64,000 nucleotides of DNA from CAYPLH01 sp964411505 (GTDB lineage: Bacteria; Bacillota; Clostridia; CAYPLH01; DUMO01): the NCBI GenBank assembly GCA_964411505.1, contig CAYPLH010000014.1, positions 10,512 through 74,511 on the forward strand, given 5' to 3'. Shown one piece after another: positions 44,631-53,560 of this stretch. The notes under the pieces were generated by a model. That model had not been told where the DNA came from and searched no databases. It saw only the letters and a program-made list of their open reading frames with translations. Position 1 is the stretch's first letter. Each line of letters begins with the position of its first letter. A program made the position numbers and the translations under genes.

Positions 44631-45757
44631 ATGGTTTTGCTAAGTTCTTCATTAAATCATTATCTGATAAAGGTTTTAAGATACCTGCAGATTCAGATTG
44701 GCTCAGAAATTTACTGCATGAGAAAAGAATACTGATAAAAGGTCCTAAAATTGTAGCAGTAGGAGGCGGAACTGGTCTTTCCACCATGCTTCGTGGGCTT
44801 AAAGAATACAGTTCGAATATAACAACAGTTGTTACAGTCGCTGATGATGGAGGGGGATCAGGGGTTTTAAGACAGGATCTTGGACTTTTACCTCCAGGTG
44901 ATATAAGAAACTGTCTTCTTGCTTTAGCAGATACAGAACCCATAATGGAGCAGCTTTTAGAGTATAGGTTTGAAGATGGAATGCTCAAAGGCCAATGTTT
45001 TGGAAATCTTTTTCTTGCTGCTATGAATGGAATATCGGGAAATTTTGAAGAAGCAGTGAGAAAGATGAGTGATGTTTTGGCTGTTACAGGAAGAGTGTTG
45101 CCTGTGACACTTGAGGATATAAGGCTTGTTGCAGAACTTGAGGATGGATGTATAATAAAGGGTGAGTCAAATATAGGTAATCACAACCAGGTACACCCAG
45201 GAAGAATAAGAAAGGTATTCATAGATCCACCTGATGCCAAGCCTCTAGACGAAGTCATTGATGCGATAATTGATGCTGATGTAGTGGTATTAGGTCCTGG
45301 CAGTTTGTTCACAAGCATAATTCCGAACCTAGTAATAGACGGAGTAAAAGAAGCAATAAACAGAGCAACTGCAATAAAAATATATGTGTGTAATATTATG
45401 ACTCAGCCGGGTGAAACCGATTATTTTGATACAACAGATCATATAAGAGCGATAGAGGAACATAGTTTTGAGGGAATAATAGATTTTTGCATTGTCAACA
45501 AATCAGATATTCCCTATGATTTAAAACAAATGTATGAGCTAAAAGGGGCGCAGCCTGTAGACACCAGGGATGAGGCATTGAAAAAGGTGAGCGCTGAAAT
45601 AATAAGTGGAGATTATTTTAATATTTTCAAGGGCAAGATCAGACATGACACAAAAAAGTTGTCAAAAACAATAATGCAGCTAGTTGCTGAAAATATGTTG
45701 GTTAGAGATAAGAAGAGGATGCTTGATTATTACTACATAAAGGAACGGCTTAAATAA
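44627..45757 (+). CDS. glmR: Gluconeogenesis factor GlmR (YvcK/CofD-like)
   Basis: 376 aa of the CofD/YvcK family: VAVGGGTGLSTMLRGLKEY, then TVADDGGGSGVLRQDLG and PPGDIRNCLLALAD, with VVLGPGSLFTSIIPNL in the C-terminal half. The family binds UDP-GlcNAc and is needed for growth on gluconeogenic carbon and for wall precursor supply. The start overlaps the rapZ stop (ATGA). An N-terminal extension of about 40 residues precedes the fold. Confidence 0.94.
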   Translation: MNGFAKFFIKSLSDKGFKIPADSDWLRNLLHEKRILIKGPKIVAVGGGTGLSTMLRGLKEYSSNITTVVTVADDGGGSGVLRQDLGLLPPGDIRNCLLALADTEPIMEQLLEYRFEDGMLKGQCFGNLFLAAMNGISGNFEEAVRKMSDVLAVTGRVLPVTLEDIRLVAELEDGCIIKGESNIGNHNQVHPGRIRKVFIDPPDAKPLDEVIDAIIDADVVVLGPGSLFTSIIPNLVIDGVKEAINRATAIKIYVCNIMTQPGETDYFDTTDHIRAIEEHSFEGIIDFCIVNKSDIPYDLKQMYELKGAQPVDTRDEALKKVSAEIISGDYFNIFKGKIRHDTKKLSKTIMQLVAENMLVRDKKRMLDYYYIKERLK

Positions 45758-45880
45758 GCAAGCATTGATCAAAAGTATCAATAATTTTGTCTCCGAAAGC
45801 ATTAGGTAAAGAATTGCAAACTTTTACTTTAGAATATGTATATTCATATGTGTATTATAATGATAATTGAGGTGTGTGCA

Positions 45881-46807
45881 TTGTCATTTTCGTCAAGGGT
45901 AAAAAACGAATTGTGCAGAACAGAAGTAACAGACAAATGTTGTATTATGTCTGAATTGGAGGCTGTTGTTAAAACAAGTGGTGTAGTGAAAAAGGATAAA
46001 TGGAGCACACATATACAACTTGTAACGGAGAACCCTGCTTTTGCACGTAGAGCTTTTTCATTTATAAAGAGTGTTTTTAATGCAAACCCCGAAGTGTCAA
46101 TTCGAAAAAGCAAGAAACTAAAAAAGCACGTACTATACAGTATTGCAATGCTTGTCAACAGCTCTGATGAGAATTTGACAAATTTAACATGTGATGAAGA
46201 TAAATCAACTACTAATAGGTTAAATAACAATTGCTGCACAAGAGCGTATTTAAGAGGTGCTTTTCTGGCAGGAGGTTCTGTAAGTGACCCAGAGAAAACA
46301 TATCATCTAGAAATTTCTAATCGCAGCAAGATACAGGCTGTCAAGATCAAACAACTGATGAAAAACTTCGGACTTAATAGTAAAGTGATAAAACGGAAAA
46401 GTGGTTACATTACATATCTTAAAGAGGGTGAAAATATTGCTGACTTTTTAAATATAGTCTATGCACATAATGCTTTGCTTGAGTTTGAAAACGTCCGAAT
46501 ACTTAAAGACATGAGGAATAATGTAAATCGCATTGTCAATTGTGAGACTGCAAATCTGGATAAAACAGTAAATGCATCATTGAGACAGGTAGAAAAAATA
46601 AATTACATAAAATCTCACATCGGTTTTGAGCGATTACCCAAAAACCTTCGGGAAATAGCGGAATTACGTCTTGAATATCGTGATGCAAGCTTGACTGAAC
46701 TAGGACAGATGCTCAGTCCTGTGTTAGGAAAGTCCGGTGTAAACCACAGACTTCGCAAGCTGGAAAAAATAGCTGAGAATATTATAAATGTCAAAGGGAA
46801 GCCTTAA
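45881..46807 (+). CDS. whiA: DNA-binding protein WhiA
   Basis: 308 aa with a two-repeat LAGLIDADG-like N-terminal part (RAYLRGAFLAGGSVSDPEKT) and a C-terminal helix-turn-helix (LREIAELRLEYRDASLTELG). Start TTG 45881, 6 nt after GAGGTG, gives the family start MSFSSRVKNELCR; upstream in-frame codons lack a binding site. WhiA affects division and chromosome segregation in Firmicutes and sporulation in actinobacteria. Last gene of its cluster, with TATAAT at 45856-45861 possibly giving it a second promoter. Confidence 0.94.
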   Translation: MSFSSRVKNELCRTEVTDKCCIMSELEAVVKTSGVVKKDKWSTHIQLVTENPAFARRAFSFIKSVFNANPEVSIRKSKKLKKHVLYSIAMLVNSSDENLTNLTCDEDKSTTNRLNNNCCTRAYLRGAFLAGGSVSDPEKTYHLEISNRSKIQAVKIKQLMKNFGLNSKVIKRKSGYITYLKEGENIADFLNIVYAHNALLEFENVRILKDMRNNVNRIVNCETANLDKTVNASLRQVEKINYIKSHIGFERLPKNLREIAELRLEYRDASLTELGQMLSPVLGKSGVNHRLRKLEKIAENIINVKGKP

Positions 46808-46934
46808 GCTAGGTAAACCTTCTACTTAAGGTCCAATCTTAAAGTAGAATGACTGCGATCAAAATTGCCTGGGCAATCGGCAGGTCAAGGGTGCATATTT
46901 TTTATCATTTCGACAAAACAATTTATTTTCCAAC

Positions 46935-46964
46935 AAAGGATATTTTATATATGTGCAGAAATAG
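46935..46964 (+). promoter_or_regulatory. Probable sigma-H promoter of the spoIIA operon
   Basis: AAAGGATAT (46935-46943), 11 bp, GCAGAAATA (46955-46963). Compared with the Bacillus sigma-H consensus RnAGGAwWW-N11/12-RnnGAATww it has one mismatch. It lies about 110 bp before spoIIAA, a classic sigma-H/Spo0A-controlled operon. The rest of 46808-47071 shows no gene. Confidence 0.65.
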
Positions 46965-47071
46965 TATTAGGTTGATTATTACAGTCAAGGTTAACTGTTT
47001 TGGTTTGCACTATGGTTATATGTGTAAAACTTTTTACGTTTGCTTGACAAACCTAAGGGGAGGAAGATGCT

Positions 47072-47407
47072 TTGGATGTAACTTTTTCAAAGAGAGGAAC
47101 AACACTTATTGCAAAAATAAGGGGAGAACTGGATCATCATACTGCCGAATATATCCGACGAAAAATTGATAGTGAGATTATGAAATCATTCACAAAAAAT
47201 GTAATATTTGATTTTTCAGATATAAGTTTTATGGATAGCTCAGGCATCGGAGTTATAATGGGAAGGTATAAAAACATACGCCAACTTCACGGACGTGTCT
47301 CGCTGGTAAATATAAAACCTCAGCTAAGAAGGATTGTTGATATGTCTGGAATCCTAAAGTATGTTTCTATACACGATAACGTAAATGATGCCATTAATAC
47401 GATGTAA
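47072..47407 (+). CDS. spoIIAA: Anti-sigma-F factor antagonist SpoIIAA
   Basis: 111-aa STAS-domain protein. The phosphorylated serine is in ISFMDSSGIGVIMG (Ser57, equivalent to Ser58 of Bacillus). In unphosphorylated form it binds SpoIIAB and frees sigma-F in the forespore. The TTG start follows GGGGAGG by 7 nt. First gene of spoIIAA-spoIIAB-sigF. Confidence 0.95.
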   Translation: MDVTFSKRGTTLIAKIRGELDHHTAEYIRRKIDSEIMKSFTKNVIFDFSDISFMDSSGIGVIMGRYKNIRQLHGRVSLVNIKPQLRRIVDMSGILKYVSIHDNVNDAINTM

Positions 47408-47421
47408 GGGGAGATAGCGCA

Positions 47422-47868
47422 ATGCAGGTTATAAATGAGATAAAACTGGAGTTTTTAAGTAAATCAAACAATGAATCTTTTGCAAGAGTTGTAGCTGCAG
47501 CGTTTGTATCGCAGCTTGACCCAACATTAGAGGAACTCGCAGATGTTAAAACTGCTGTTTCAGAAGCGGTAACAAATGCAATTATTCATGGATATGAGAA
47601 TAGGGCAGGATATGTAAAAATGCTATGTAGACTGTTTTTGGATGCTGTAGAAATAACTGTTGAAGATGAAGGTAAGGGAATAGATGATATAGAGCTTGCC
47701 AGACAGCCATTGTATACTTCAAAGCCTGACATGGAAAGGTCTGGAATGGGGTTTACCATCATGGAGAATTTTATGGATAGTATATCAGTGGAGTCCGCTG
47801 TTGACAAAGGAACAAAAATTACTATGTACAAAAAATTTAAATCTTTAGTGCATGGTGATAGGGCGTAA
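47422..47868 (+). CDS. spoIIAB: Anti-sigma-F kinase SpoIIAB
   Basis: 148-aa GHKL-fold serine kinase that binds sigma-F and phosphorylates SpoIIAA. N-box VKTAVSEAVTNAIIHGYEN, G1 DEGKGIDD and G2 RSGMGFTIMENFMD are all present. 14 bp after spoIIAA. Confidence 0.95.
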   Translation: MQVINEIKLEFLSKSNNESFARVVAAAFVSQLDPTLEELADVKTAVSEAVTNAIIHGYENRAGYVKMLCRLFLDAVEITVEDEGKGIDDIELARQPLYTSKPDMERSGMGFTIMENFMDSISVESAVDKGTKITMYKKFKSLVHGDRA

Positions 47869-47903
47869 TTTATTTCAACAAAAGAAAAACATATGAAAGG
47901 TTT

Positions 47904-48650
47904 ATGATAATAATGGGCGGACTATCCAAAGAAATGACAGAACTTATTGAAAAAGCTAAAAACGGGGATACTGAAGCGCAGACTACTCTAGTAAAGAATA
48001 ATGTTGGGCTTGTCTGGAGCATTGTGCGCAGGTTTCAAAATAGGGGATATGAGACAGATGACCTTTATCAAATTGGGTGTATAGGGCTTATTAAAGCAAT
48101 TAATAAATTTGATGTTTCATATGAGGTGCAGTTTTCTACATACGCAGTTCCTATGATTATTGGTGAAATAAAAAGGTTTATAAGAGATGATGGTATAATC
48201 AAGGTCAGCAGATCCTTGAAAGATACTTATAATAAGGCAAGAGTAGCTAGAGAAATTCTTAGCAAGGAGCATGGGAGAGAACCATCTTTAAATGAAATCG
48301 CGGAGTATCTTAGTATTACTGTAGAGGATTTGGTGGTTGCAATGGATGCAGGTGCCGAACCTGAGTCTCTTTATGCAACAGTTAGTGAAGGAGATAATTC
48401 ACCTATTCTCTTAATAGACAGAATTGATTGTCAAAAGAATAACGATGAAATAGATCTTATAGATAAAATTGCTTTAAGACAGGTTATTGACACATTGAAT
48501 CCTCGTGAAAAGCAAATAATAATTCTAAGGTATTTCAAGCAAAAGACACAGGTGCAGATTGCACGCATGTTGGGGGTTTCACAAGTGCAGGTTTCAAGAT
48601 TAGAAAAGAAGATTCTAAAACAATTAAGGCAGAAGATAGAATTAATTTAA
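47904..48650 (+). CDS. sigF: RNA polymerase sigma-F factor
   Basis: 248-aa forespore sigma factor. Region 2 has DDLYQIGCIGLIKAINKFD and FSTYAVPMIIGEIKRFIRDD. Region 3 has GREPSLNEIAEYLSITVEDL. Region 4 has LNPREKQIIILRYFKQKTQV then GVSQVQVSRLEKKIL. ATG 47904 has AAAGG close by; ATG 47913 is an alternative. Ends the spoIIA operon. Confidence 0.95.
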   Translation: MIIMGGLSKEMTELIEKAKNGDTEAQTTLVKNNVGLVWSIVRRFQNRGYETDDLYQIGCIGLIKAINKFDVSYEVQFSTYAVPMIIGEIKRFIRDDGIIKVSRSLKDTYNKARVAREILSKEHGREPSLNEIAEYLSITVEDLVVAMDAGAEPESLYATVSEGDNSPILLIDRIDCQKNNDEIDLIDKIALRQVIDTLNPREKQIIILRYFKQKTQVQIARMLGVSQVQVSRLEKKILKQLRQKIELI

Positions 48651-48967
48651 GCTAACAACTCGACTTTTTTTATCCATCAGAGCTGGTTGAAATTATTATT
48701 TAAAGCTTCATTTTTTACTTTCTTAAATTTTTCATCAATAATCAGAATATAGTTTATATTTTATCAAATAATAATTTATGGTAATTAATAATGTTATTGC
48801 TTCCCTAGCGAAAAAAGTGGCGAAGCCCGCTTTTTATACAGGACTACCTGGAGAAGACTGCAATTTGGTGCAAACTAATATTATTAAAGATTAAGTTGCT
48901 CTTTTACATAAGAGTTAATTTTATATAAGTATAAACTGGGAAGGGATATTTTGAAAGGAGTATTTGC
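48651..48967. other. sigF-spoVA spacer
   Basis: No gene seen. Holds a fragment of the multi-hairpin repeat (48801-48836). GAAAGGAG at the right end serves the small ORF that follows. A forespore-type promoter for spoVA is expected here but no convincing -35/-10 pair was found. Confidence 0.4.
48801..48836 (+). repeat. Multi-hairpin repeat, copy D (last hairpin only)
   Basis: TTCCCTAGCGAAAAAAGTGG followed by CGAAGCCCGCTTTTT matches the 3' end of copy A (TTCCCTCGCGAAAAAAGTGG). The stem AAAAAAGTGG/CCGCTTTTT has one compensated G-T pair, so pairing is kept although the bases differ; it would act as a terminator. Confidence 0.6.
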
Positions 48968-49135
48968 ATGTTATTGATATTTGGTAAATATAAGTTAGTT
49001 TTTTTAGTCGCTGTGCTGCTAATAATATCATTAGCATTATGGTTAGTTGTTTCAAGATTGGATAATAATAAAACTCCTACAAAAGGTGTTTTTGTTTATG
49101 AAACTGCAAAGTATACAGTTTTTAACCATACTTGA
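48968..49135 (+). CDS. Small membrane protein upstream of spoVAC
   Basis: 55 aa, MLLIFGKYKLVFLVAVLLII then SLALWLVVSRLD, a single transmembrane segment with a short polar C-terminus (YETAKYTVFNHT). AAAGGAG is well placed before the ATG. It lies 41 bp before spoVAC and may belong to that forespore operon. No family recognised. Confidence 0.6.
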   Translation: MLLIFGKYKLVFLVAVLLIISLALWLVVSRLDNNKTPTKGVFVYETAKYTVFNHT

Positions 49136-49176
49136 TAGAACCAGATGGAACGAAATATTTCTAGGGAGGTTAGATT

Positions 49177-49623
49177 TTGCAAAAAGTGTTGACTAAGAAG
49201 GAATACCAGCAATATGTTGAAAGTAAATCACCAAAATCAAAAGTTTTAAGAAATGTAATAAGAGCTTTTTTGGTAGGTGGATTGATTTGCGTAATAGGGC
49301 AGTTTTTCATAAATATTTTAAAATCCAATGGTCTTGATCAGGATCAGGCTTCAATGATAGCAACACTTATATTGGTTTTTCTTGGAGCATTATTTACCGG
49401 TCTGAATGTATATGACGAATTGGGGAGGTTTGCAGGAGCTGGTTCTATTATTCCGATAACAGGGTTTGCAAACTCCATTGTGTCACCAGCTATGGAACAC
49501 AAAAGCGAAGGATATATTATGGGTGTAGGAGGAAAAATGTTTGTAGTGGCAGGACCGGTATTGGTTTATGGTATATCAGCCTCAATTATAGCTGGGATTA
49601 TTTATTACCTTATACACATGTAA
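49177..49623 (+). CDS. spoVAC: Stage V sporulation protein AC
   Basis: 148-aa membrane protein of the SpoVA dipicolinic-acid channel. SpoVAC/AE signature: RAFLVGGLICVIGQFFINIL, then GRFAGAGSIIPITGFANSIV and GKMFVVAGPVLVYG. SpoVAC acts as the mechanosensitive part of the complex in Bacillus. TTG start 8 nt after GGGAGG. Confidence 0.95.
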   Translation: MQKVLTKKEYQQYVESKSPKSKVLRNVIRAFLVGGLICVIGQFFINILKSNGLDQDQASMIATLILVFLGALFTGLNVYDELGRFAGAGSIIPITGFANSIVSPAMEHKSEGYIMGVGGKMFVVAGPVLVYGISASIIAGIIYYLIHM

Positions 49624-49779
49624 TTTTGACGTGTCACATGCTTTTATTAATTAAAAGCACGTAAAGACCCGATACCTGCAGGATAGTGAATAATCCAATT
49701 AATTTTCTGTTGCACAATTTATGCAAGCGCTATTGAAATAATTATGCTGTTTTAAATAGCAGTGGAAATGGAGTGTAAT

Positions 49780-50796
49780 ATGGCAAATAAAAGAAATGGA
49801 AGTCAGAGTGTTAAATTTGAAAACCCGCCATCAATAATTACTGCTGCGTCTATAGTAGGACCAAAGGAAGGTCTTGGACCTTTGAAGCTCTACTTCGATG
49901 AAATATTAGATGATGAGATGTGGGGCGAAAAAAGCTGGGAAAAAGCTGAAAGCAAATTGGTAAGGGAGACTTTTTCGAAAATACTAAAAAAAGGCGGTAA
50001 ATCACCCAAAGATATCGACTATATAATTGCAGGAGATCTCCTTAATCAGTGTATAGCCGCCAGCTATGGGATACGTGATTCGGAGATTCCGTTCTTTGGA
50101 GTATTTGGCGCGTGTTCCACCATGGCTGAAAGCATGAGTATTGGTGCGATGCTTGTGGACGGCGGTTTTGCTGATAATGTTGTCTGCATTACCTCGAGCC
50201 ATTTTTGCTCAGCAGAAAAGCAATTCAGATTTCCTCTTGAGCTTGGTACCCAAAGAACTCCTACATCCCAATCGACGGTCACAGGAAGTGGTGGAGTGTT
50301 ATTGTCTTCAAACTGTACAGGACCTTACATTACCCATGTAACAACTGGAATAATAATGGACATGGGTATAAAGGATGCCAATAACATGGGAGCTGCGATG
50401 GCTCCTGCAGCGGTGGATACTCTGCTTGTTCATTTTAGAGATACGGGGTTTGTTCCTGAGGATTATGATCTTATTGTAACCGGTGACTTAGGGTATGTAG
50501 GGAAAAACATATGTGAAGAGCTTGTTTTAGGACAGGGCTATGACATGAGGGACAGATACAATGATTGCGGACTTATGATCTATGACAGAGAACAGCAGGA
50601 TGCACATGCTGGTGGTAGCGGTTGCGGCTGCTCTGCAACCGTATTGTCGGGATATATTTTTGAAGAAATGAATAAAGGAAATTTGAACAATGTGCTTTTT
50701 GTAGCAACAGGTGCGCTTTTTAGCCCCACAAGTATACAGCAAGGGGAATCCATACCTGCAATTGCACATGCTGTTAGAATCCAAAAAAGTTTGTGA
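49780..50796 (+). CDS. spoVAD: Stage V sporulation protein AD
   Basis: 338-aa thiolase-fold protein of the SpoVA complex that binds dipicolinic acid. Signatures are IITAASIVGPKEGLGPL near the N-terminus, PFFGVFGACSTMAESMSIGA and HAGGSGCGCSATVLSGYI. ATG 49780 is 6 nt after GGAG; the upstream GTG is less likely. 156 bp separate it from spoVAC. Confidence 0.95.
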   Translation: MANKRNGSQSVKFENPPSIITAASIVGPKEGLGPLKLYFDEILDDEMWGEKSWEKAESKLVRETFSKILKKGGKSPKDIDYIIAGDLLNQCIAASYGIRDSEIPFFGVFGACSTMAESMSIGAMLVDGGFADNVVCITSSHFCSAEKQFRFPLELGTQRTPTSQSTVTGSGGVLLSSNCTGPYITHVTTGIIMDMGIKDANNMGAAMAPAAVDTLLVHFRDTGFVPEDYDLIVTGDLGYVGKNICEELVLGQGYDMRDRYNDCGLMIYDREQQDAHAGGSGCGCSATVLSGYIFEEMNKGNLNNVLFVATGALFSPTSIQQGESIPAIAHAVRIQKSL

Positions 50797-50828
50797 TTAA
50801 GGACAACTATCAAAAGTGGAGTGATATT

Positions 50829-51200
50829 ATGCAAAACATACTTACAACATATATTAATGCATTTATTGTAGGAGGGGTTATCTGTGCTGCTGGTCAAATA
50901 CTGATAGACAAGACAAAATTGACTTCTGCAAGAATTCTTGTGATTTTTGTAACATCAGGTGTGATTCTTACTGCTCTTGGAGTATATCAAAAGCTCATTG
51001 ATATAGGTGGAGCTGGTGCAACAGTTCCCTTGTCGGGGTTTGGATACTCACTTGCTCGTGGTGCGTTCCGTGATGTAGATACCATGGGTCTAGTAGGAGC
51101 TTTTACAGGAGGATTGAAAGCAACTGCAGCAGGCATTGCAGCAGCTATCCTTTTTGGTTATATAATGTCAGTAGCATTTACTCCAAAAGCAAAAAGGTAG
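50829..51200 (+). CDS. spoVAE: Stage V sporulation protein AE
   Basis: 123-aa homologue of SpoVAC: YINAFIVGGVICAAGQILID, GGAGATVPLSGFGYSLARGA and GLKATAAGIAAAILFGYI. Four membrane segments. ATG 50829 behind GGAGTG; the open frame upstream overlaps spoVAD. It completes the minimal clostridial spoVAC-AD-AE set. Confidence 0.95.
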   Translation: MQNILTTYINAFIVGGVICAAGQILIDKTKLTSARILVIFVTSGVILTALGVYQKLIDIGGAGATVPLSGFGYSLARGAFRDVDTMGLVGAFTGGLKATAAGIAAAILFGYIMSVAFTPKAKR

Positions 51201-51277
51201 GATATTGTGAACAACATCCCAAATACAGCAATACAGCTTCAGCATGGAAAACATTCAGTTTAAAATGCCTTCTTAAT

Positions 51278-51314
51278 AAAAGCTCGGGGGAATCGCCCCC
51301 CCCCCCTCGCTTTT
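51278..51314 (+). terminator. Hairpin with an 11-C run after spoVAE
   Basis: Outer arms AAAAGC / GCTTTT (51278-51283, 51309-51314), inner GGGGG paired with part of an uninterrupted C11 run (51296-51306). Probably the spoVA terminator. The C run invites slippage. The remainder of 51315-51620 shows no gene. Confidence 0.55.
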
Positions 51315-51620
51315 GGCTGGATTTACTTCGCAAATAGCCCAGTTAAGCAATTTAAGTGAACTCACTTTGTTTAAACAGCACGGACATTACTAAACCCTAA
51401 GTCATTTTAAACTGTGTTTTCCTAGGCTTGCTGTAACTAGCTTTTTAATAACTTTGTACTTTTCATTTTCTTCCATACTCAAAACAACCTTTCTCATTAG
51501 TACCACCTCACAAATTAATATGAAGGTATTGTACTATATTTTTAGGACATTTTCACATGTGGTACAATGAGACATTATCATAAGTGGATCATATCTAGTG
51601 AAGAAGAGTCAGTTTTGATG

Positions 51621-51648
51621 TTTACTTTTATTATATTTGTGTTATAAT
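51621..51648 (+). promoter_or_regulatory. Promoter for antisense RNA to the type I toxin
   Basis: TTTACT (51621-51626), 16 bp, TATAAT (51643-51648). A transcript from here would start near 51656 and run antisense through the toxin 3' end, giving a candidate RNA antitoxin. Confidence 0.55.
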
Positions 51649-51658
51649 CTAGATAAAA

Positions 51659-51910
51659 GGTAATTGGCACCGCATGGTGCGGTTGCCACAAAGTGAAAAG
51701 CTTTACTTAATCACTCTGCGTGCGAGGCAGGGTGATTACTTGTTTGACCCTAATATTGCCTTTATTATAGCAACAATTAAGGAGATTAGCGTTATAACAA
51801 GCATAGAGAACATTACCATTAATGATATTGTTTCATATGTAGTCATTCCGCACCACCTCCATTCTTTTGTGAAATAGAGGTGGCAACCACACCTGCTTTA
51901 ACCAATTACC
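51659..51910. repeat. Inverted repeats flanking the type I toxin gene
   Basis: Left arm 51659-51689 begins GGTAATTGG and ends GGTTGCCAC; right arm 51880-51910 begins GTGGCAACC and ends CCAATTACC. The outer 9 bp of each end are perfectly complementary, so the 5' and 3' ends of the toxin mRNA could pair, a feature of type I toxin messages. A hairpin TAATCAC..GTGATTA lies just after the toxin stop. Confidence 0.7.
51736..51846 (-). CDS. Holin-like type I toxin, 36 aa
   Basis: MTTYETISLMVMFSMLVITL followed by ISLIVAIIKAILGSNK. Matches the putative holin-like toxin pattern of Firmicutes: short polar start, one long transmembrane helix, lysines at the end. GGAGGTGG precedes the ATG at ideal spacing. 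Such peptides depolarise the membrane when overproduced and are held down by an antisense RNA. An opposing promoter at 51621-51648 and end-pairing repeats support a type I module. Confidence 0.8.
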   Translation of the reverse strand: MTTYETISLMVMFSMLVITLISLIVAIIKAILGSNK

Positions 51911-52023
51911 TTGACCATATAATACCATAAAGGTCATATGTCTTCAATGGTTTAAAGTTTTGCAAAATTTCCATAGCATTATTAGGAATATTATAATATA
52001 ATAATATTTGTTGGGATGAAAGA
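51911..52023. promoter_or_regulatory. Promoter region of the gcv operon
   Basis: Very AT-rich. TATAAT at 51992-51997 sits about 30 bp before the riboswitch and is the likely -10; the -35 (TTCCAT, 17 bp upstream) is poor. Confidence 0.4.
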
Positions 52024-52243
52024 TGCGGGAGAGATCTGATGGATAAGGAATCAGGCGCCGAAGAGGTAAGCTTTTTGTTTTGTCGAGCTTTTTGCGAAAC
52101 TTTCAGGCAGAAGGACCGTGTCCGGACTAAACTCTGAAAAGCCACTTTAATGCGGCACCGACGGAGCAATATTCCTGTAGGAGTAGAATCTCTCAGGTCA
52201 CAAAACAGAGGAAGACGGCAATTTATTTGCTGTGTTCCTTTTT
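52024..52243 (+). promoter_or_regulatory. Tandem glycine riboswitch with terminator
   Basis: Aptamer 1 (about 52024-52136) has GCGGGAGAGATCTG, GGCGCCGAAGAGG and CTTTCAGGCAGAAGGACCG. Aptamer 2 (about 52137-52218) has GGCACCGACGGAGCAA, TCTCTCAGGTCACAAAACAG and a closing AGAGGAAGAC. A terminator GGAAGACGGCAA / TTGCTGTGTTCC plus T6 (52210-52243) overlaps the aptamer 2 end, giving a glycine-ON switch. It lies directly before gcvT, the usual target. Confidence 0.93.
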
Positions 52244-52360
52244 TAGATATAATTAGTTTTTTCATTGCATGAGTGAGTCATGAGTGAGTATATATAATGT
52301 GTGCTACATCAAAGTATTTATGAACTAGTGGAAATAAAGTAGAAAAGAGGGGATGTTTAT

Positions 52361-53458
52361 ATGAAAAAGACACCATTATATGAAATACATCAAGGTCTGG
52401 GCGGCAGGATAATTGATTTTGGTGGCTGGGCCCTTCCTGTACAGTATAAGGGCATAGTTGAAGAACACCTTAATGTGCGCCAGAGGGCAGGATTGTTTGA
52501 TGTTTCGCATATGGGAGAGATCACTTGCGAAGGGGCAGGCGCTGAAGCTTACATACAAAAGATGATAACTAATGATATCTCTGGTTTAAAGGAAGGTCAA
52601 ATTGCCTATTCACCTATGTGCTATGAAAATGGAGGTGTAGTTGATGACCTCTTGATCTACAAAATAAGCAATGCTAAGTTTTTGATAATTGTAAATGCTT
52701 CAAACACTGACAAGGATTTTGAATGGATGAAGAAAAACCTATCAGGGGATACTGTATTAGAAAACCTTTCGGGTAAATATGCGCAGCTTGCATTGCAGGG
52801 ACCCTTATCAGAAGCTATATTGCAAAAATTAACTGATTACCCGTTGGCTGAAATTAAATTTTTCAATTTTAAGAAGAATGTAAATTTAAGCGGTATTAAT
52901 GCTCTTATCTCACGCACAGGGTACACCGGAGAAGATGGATTTGAAGTATATATAGACCCTTCTGATGCGGAAAAAATGTGGCATTTGATTATGCAAGCAG
53001 GTGAGGATGAGGGGTTGATACCAGCTGGACTTGGTGCAAGGGACACATTAAGATTTGAAGCAGCTCTTCCATTATATGGTCATGAGATATCTGCTGATAT
53101 TACACCCTTTGAGGCGGGATTAAATAAGTTTGTAAAAATTAATAAGCCCATGGATTTTATTGGCAAAAAGGCACTAACAGAGCAAAAGGAAAAAGGTGTG
53201 GAAAGGAAGCTGATCGCATTTCAAATGGTAGATCGGGGATTGCCAAGAGAAGGTTATGAAGTCACAATAAACGGTCAAAAAATTGGATTTGTAACAACTG
53301 GAGGCTTTTCACCAAGCCTTAAAATAAATATAGGGCTTGCGTTGATTTCTTCCGACTATTCAAAGATAGGCACTGAAATAGGAATTAATATAAGAGGTAA
53401 AGCGGTTAAGGCTGAAGTAGTTAAAAAACCCTTTTACTCAAAAAAGTATAAAAAATAA
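52361..53458 (+). CDS. gcvT: Aminomethyltransferase (glycine cleavage T-protein)
   Basis: 365 aa. Transfers the aminomethyl carbon from lipoylated GcvH to THF, releasing ammonia. Signatures are TPLYEIHQGLGGRIIDFGGW, FDVSHMGEI, ALQGPLSEAIL, SRTGYTGEDGFEVY and LGARDTLRFEAALPLYGHEI. AGAGGGGATG before the start. First gene under the glycine riboswitch. Confidence 0.97.
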   Translation: MKKTPLYEIHQGLGGRIIDFGGWALPVQYKGIVEEHLNVRQRAGLFDVSHMGEITCEGAGAEAYIQKMITNDISGLKEGQIAYSPMCYENGGVVDDLLIYKISNAKFLIIVNASNTDKDFEWMKKNLSGDTVLENLSGKYAQLALQGPLSEAILQKLTDYPLAEIKFFNFKKNVNLSGINALISRTGYTGEDGFEVYIDPSDAEKMWHLIMQAGEDEGLIPAGLGARDTLRFEAALPLYGHEISADITPFEAGLNKFVKINKPMDFIGKKALTEQKEKGVERKLIAFQMVDRGLPREGYEVTINGQKIGFVTTGGFSPSLKINIGLALISSDYSKIGTEIGINIRGKAVKAEVVKKPFYSKKYKK

Positions 53459-53560
53459 GTAGAAATTATACAAGGAGGAACTCTTTTTTAAAAAAGTGAA
53501 AAACTAAGAATGAACGAGAAAGCTTAAGTAAATGAAAGAATATAGAAGGAGGAAAATAAA

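Noticed and set aside
46849..47169. 106-aa plus-strand ORF ahead of spoIIAA
   Set aside because: It overlaps spoIIAA in another frame, has no binding site and spans the sigma-H promoter.
51674..51877. 67-aa plus-strand ORF at the type I toxin
   Set aside because: It is the complement of the holin-like toxin gene; the minus strand has the strong binding site and the family-like peptide.
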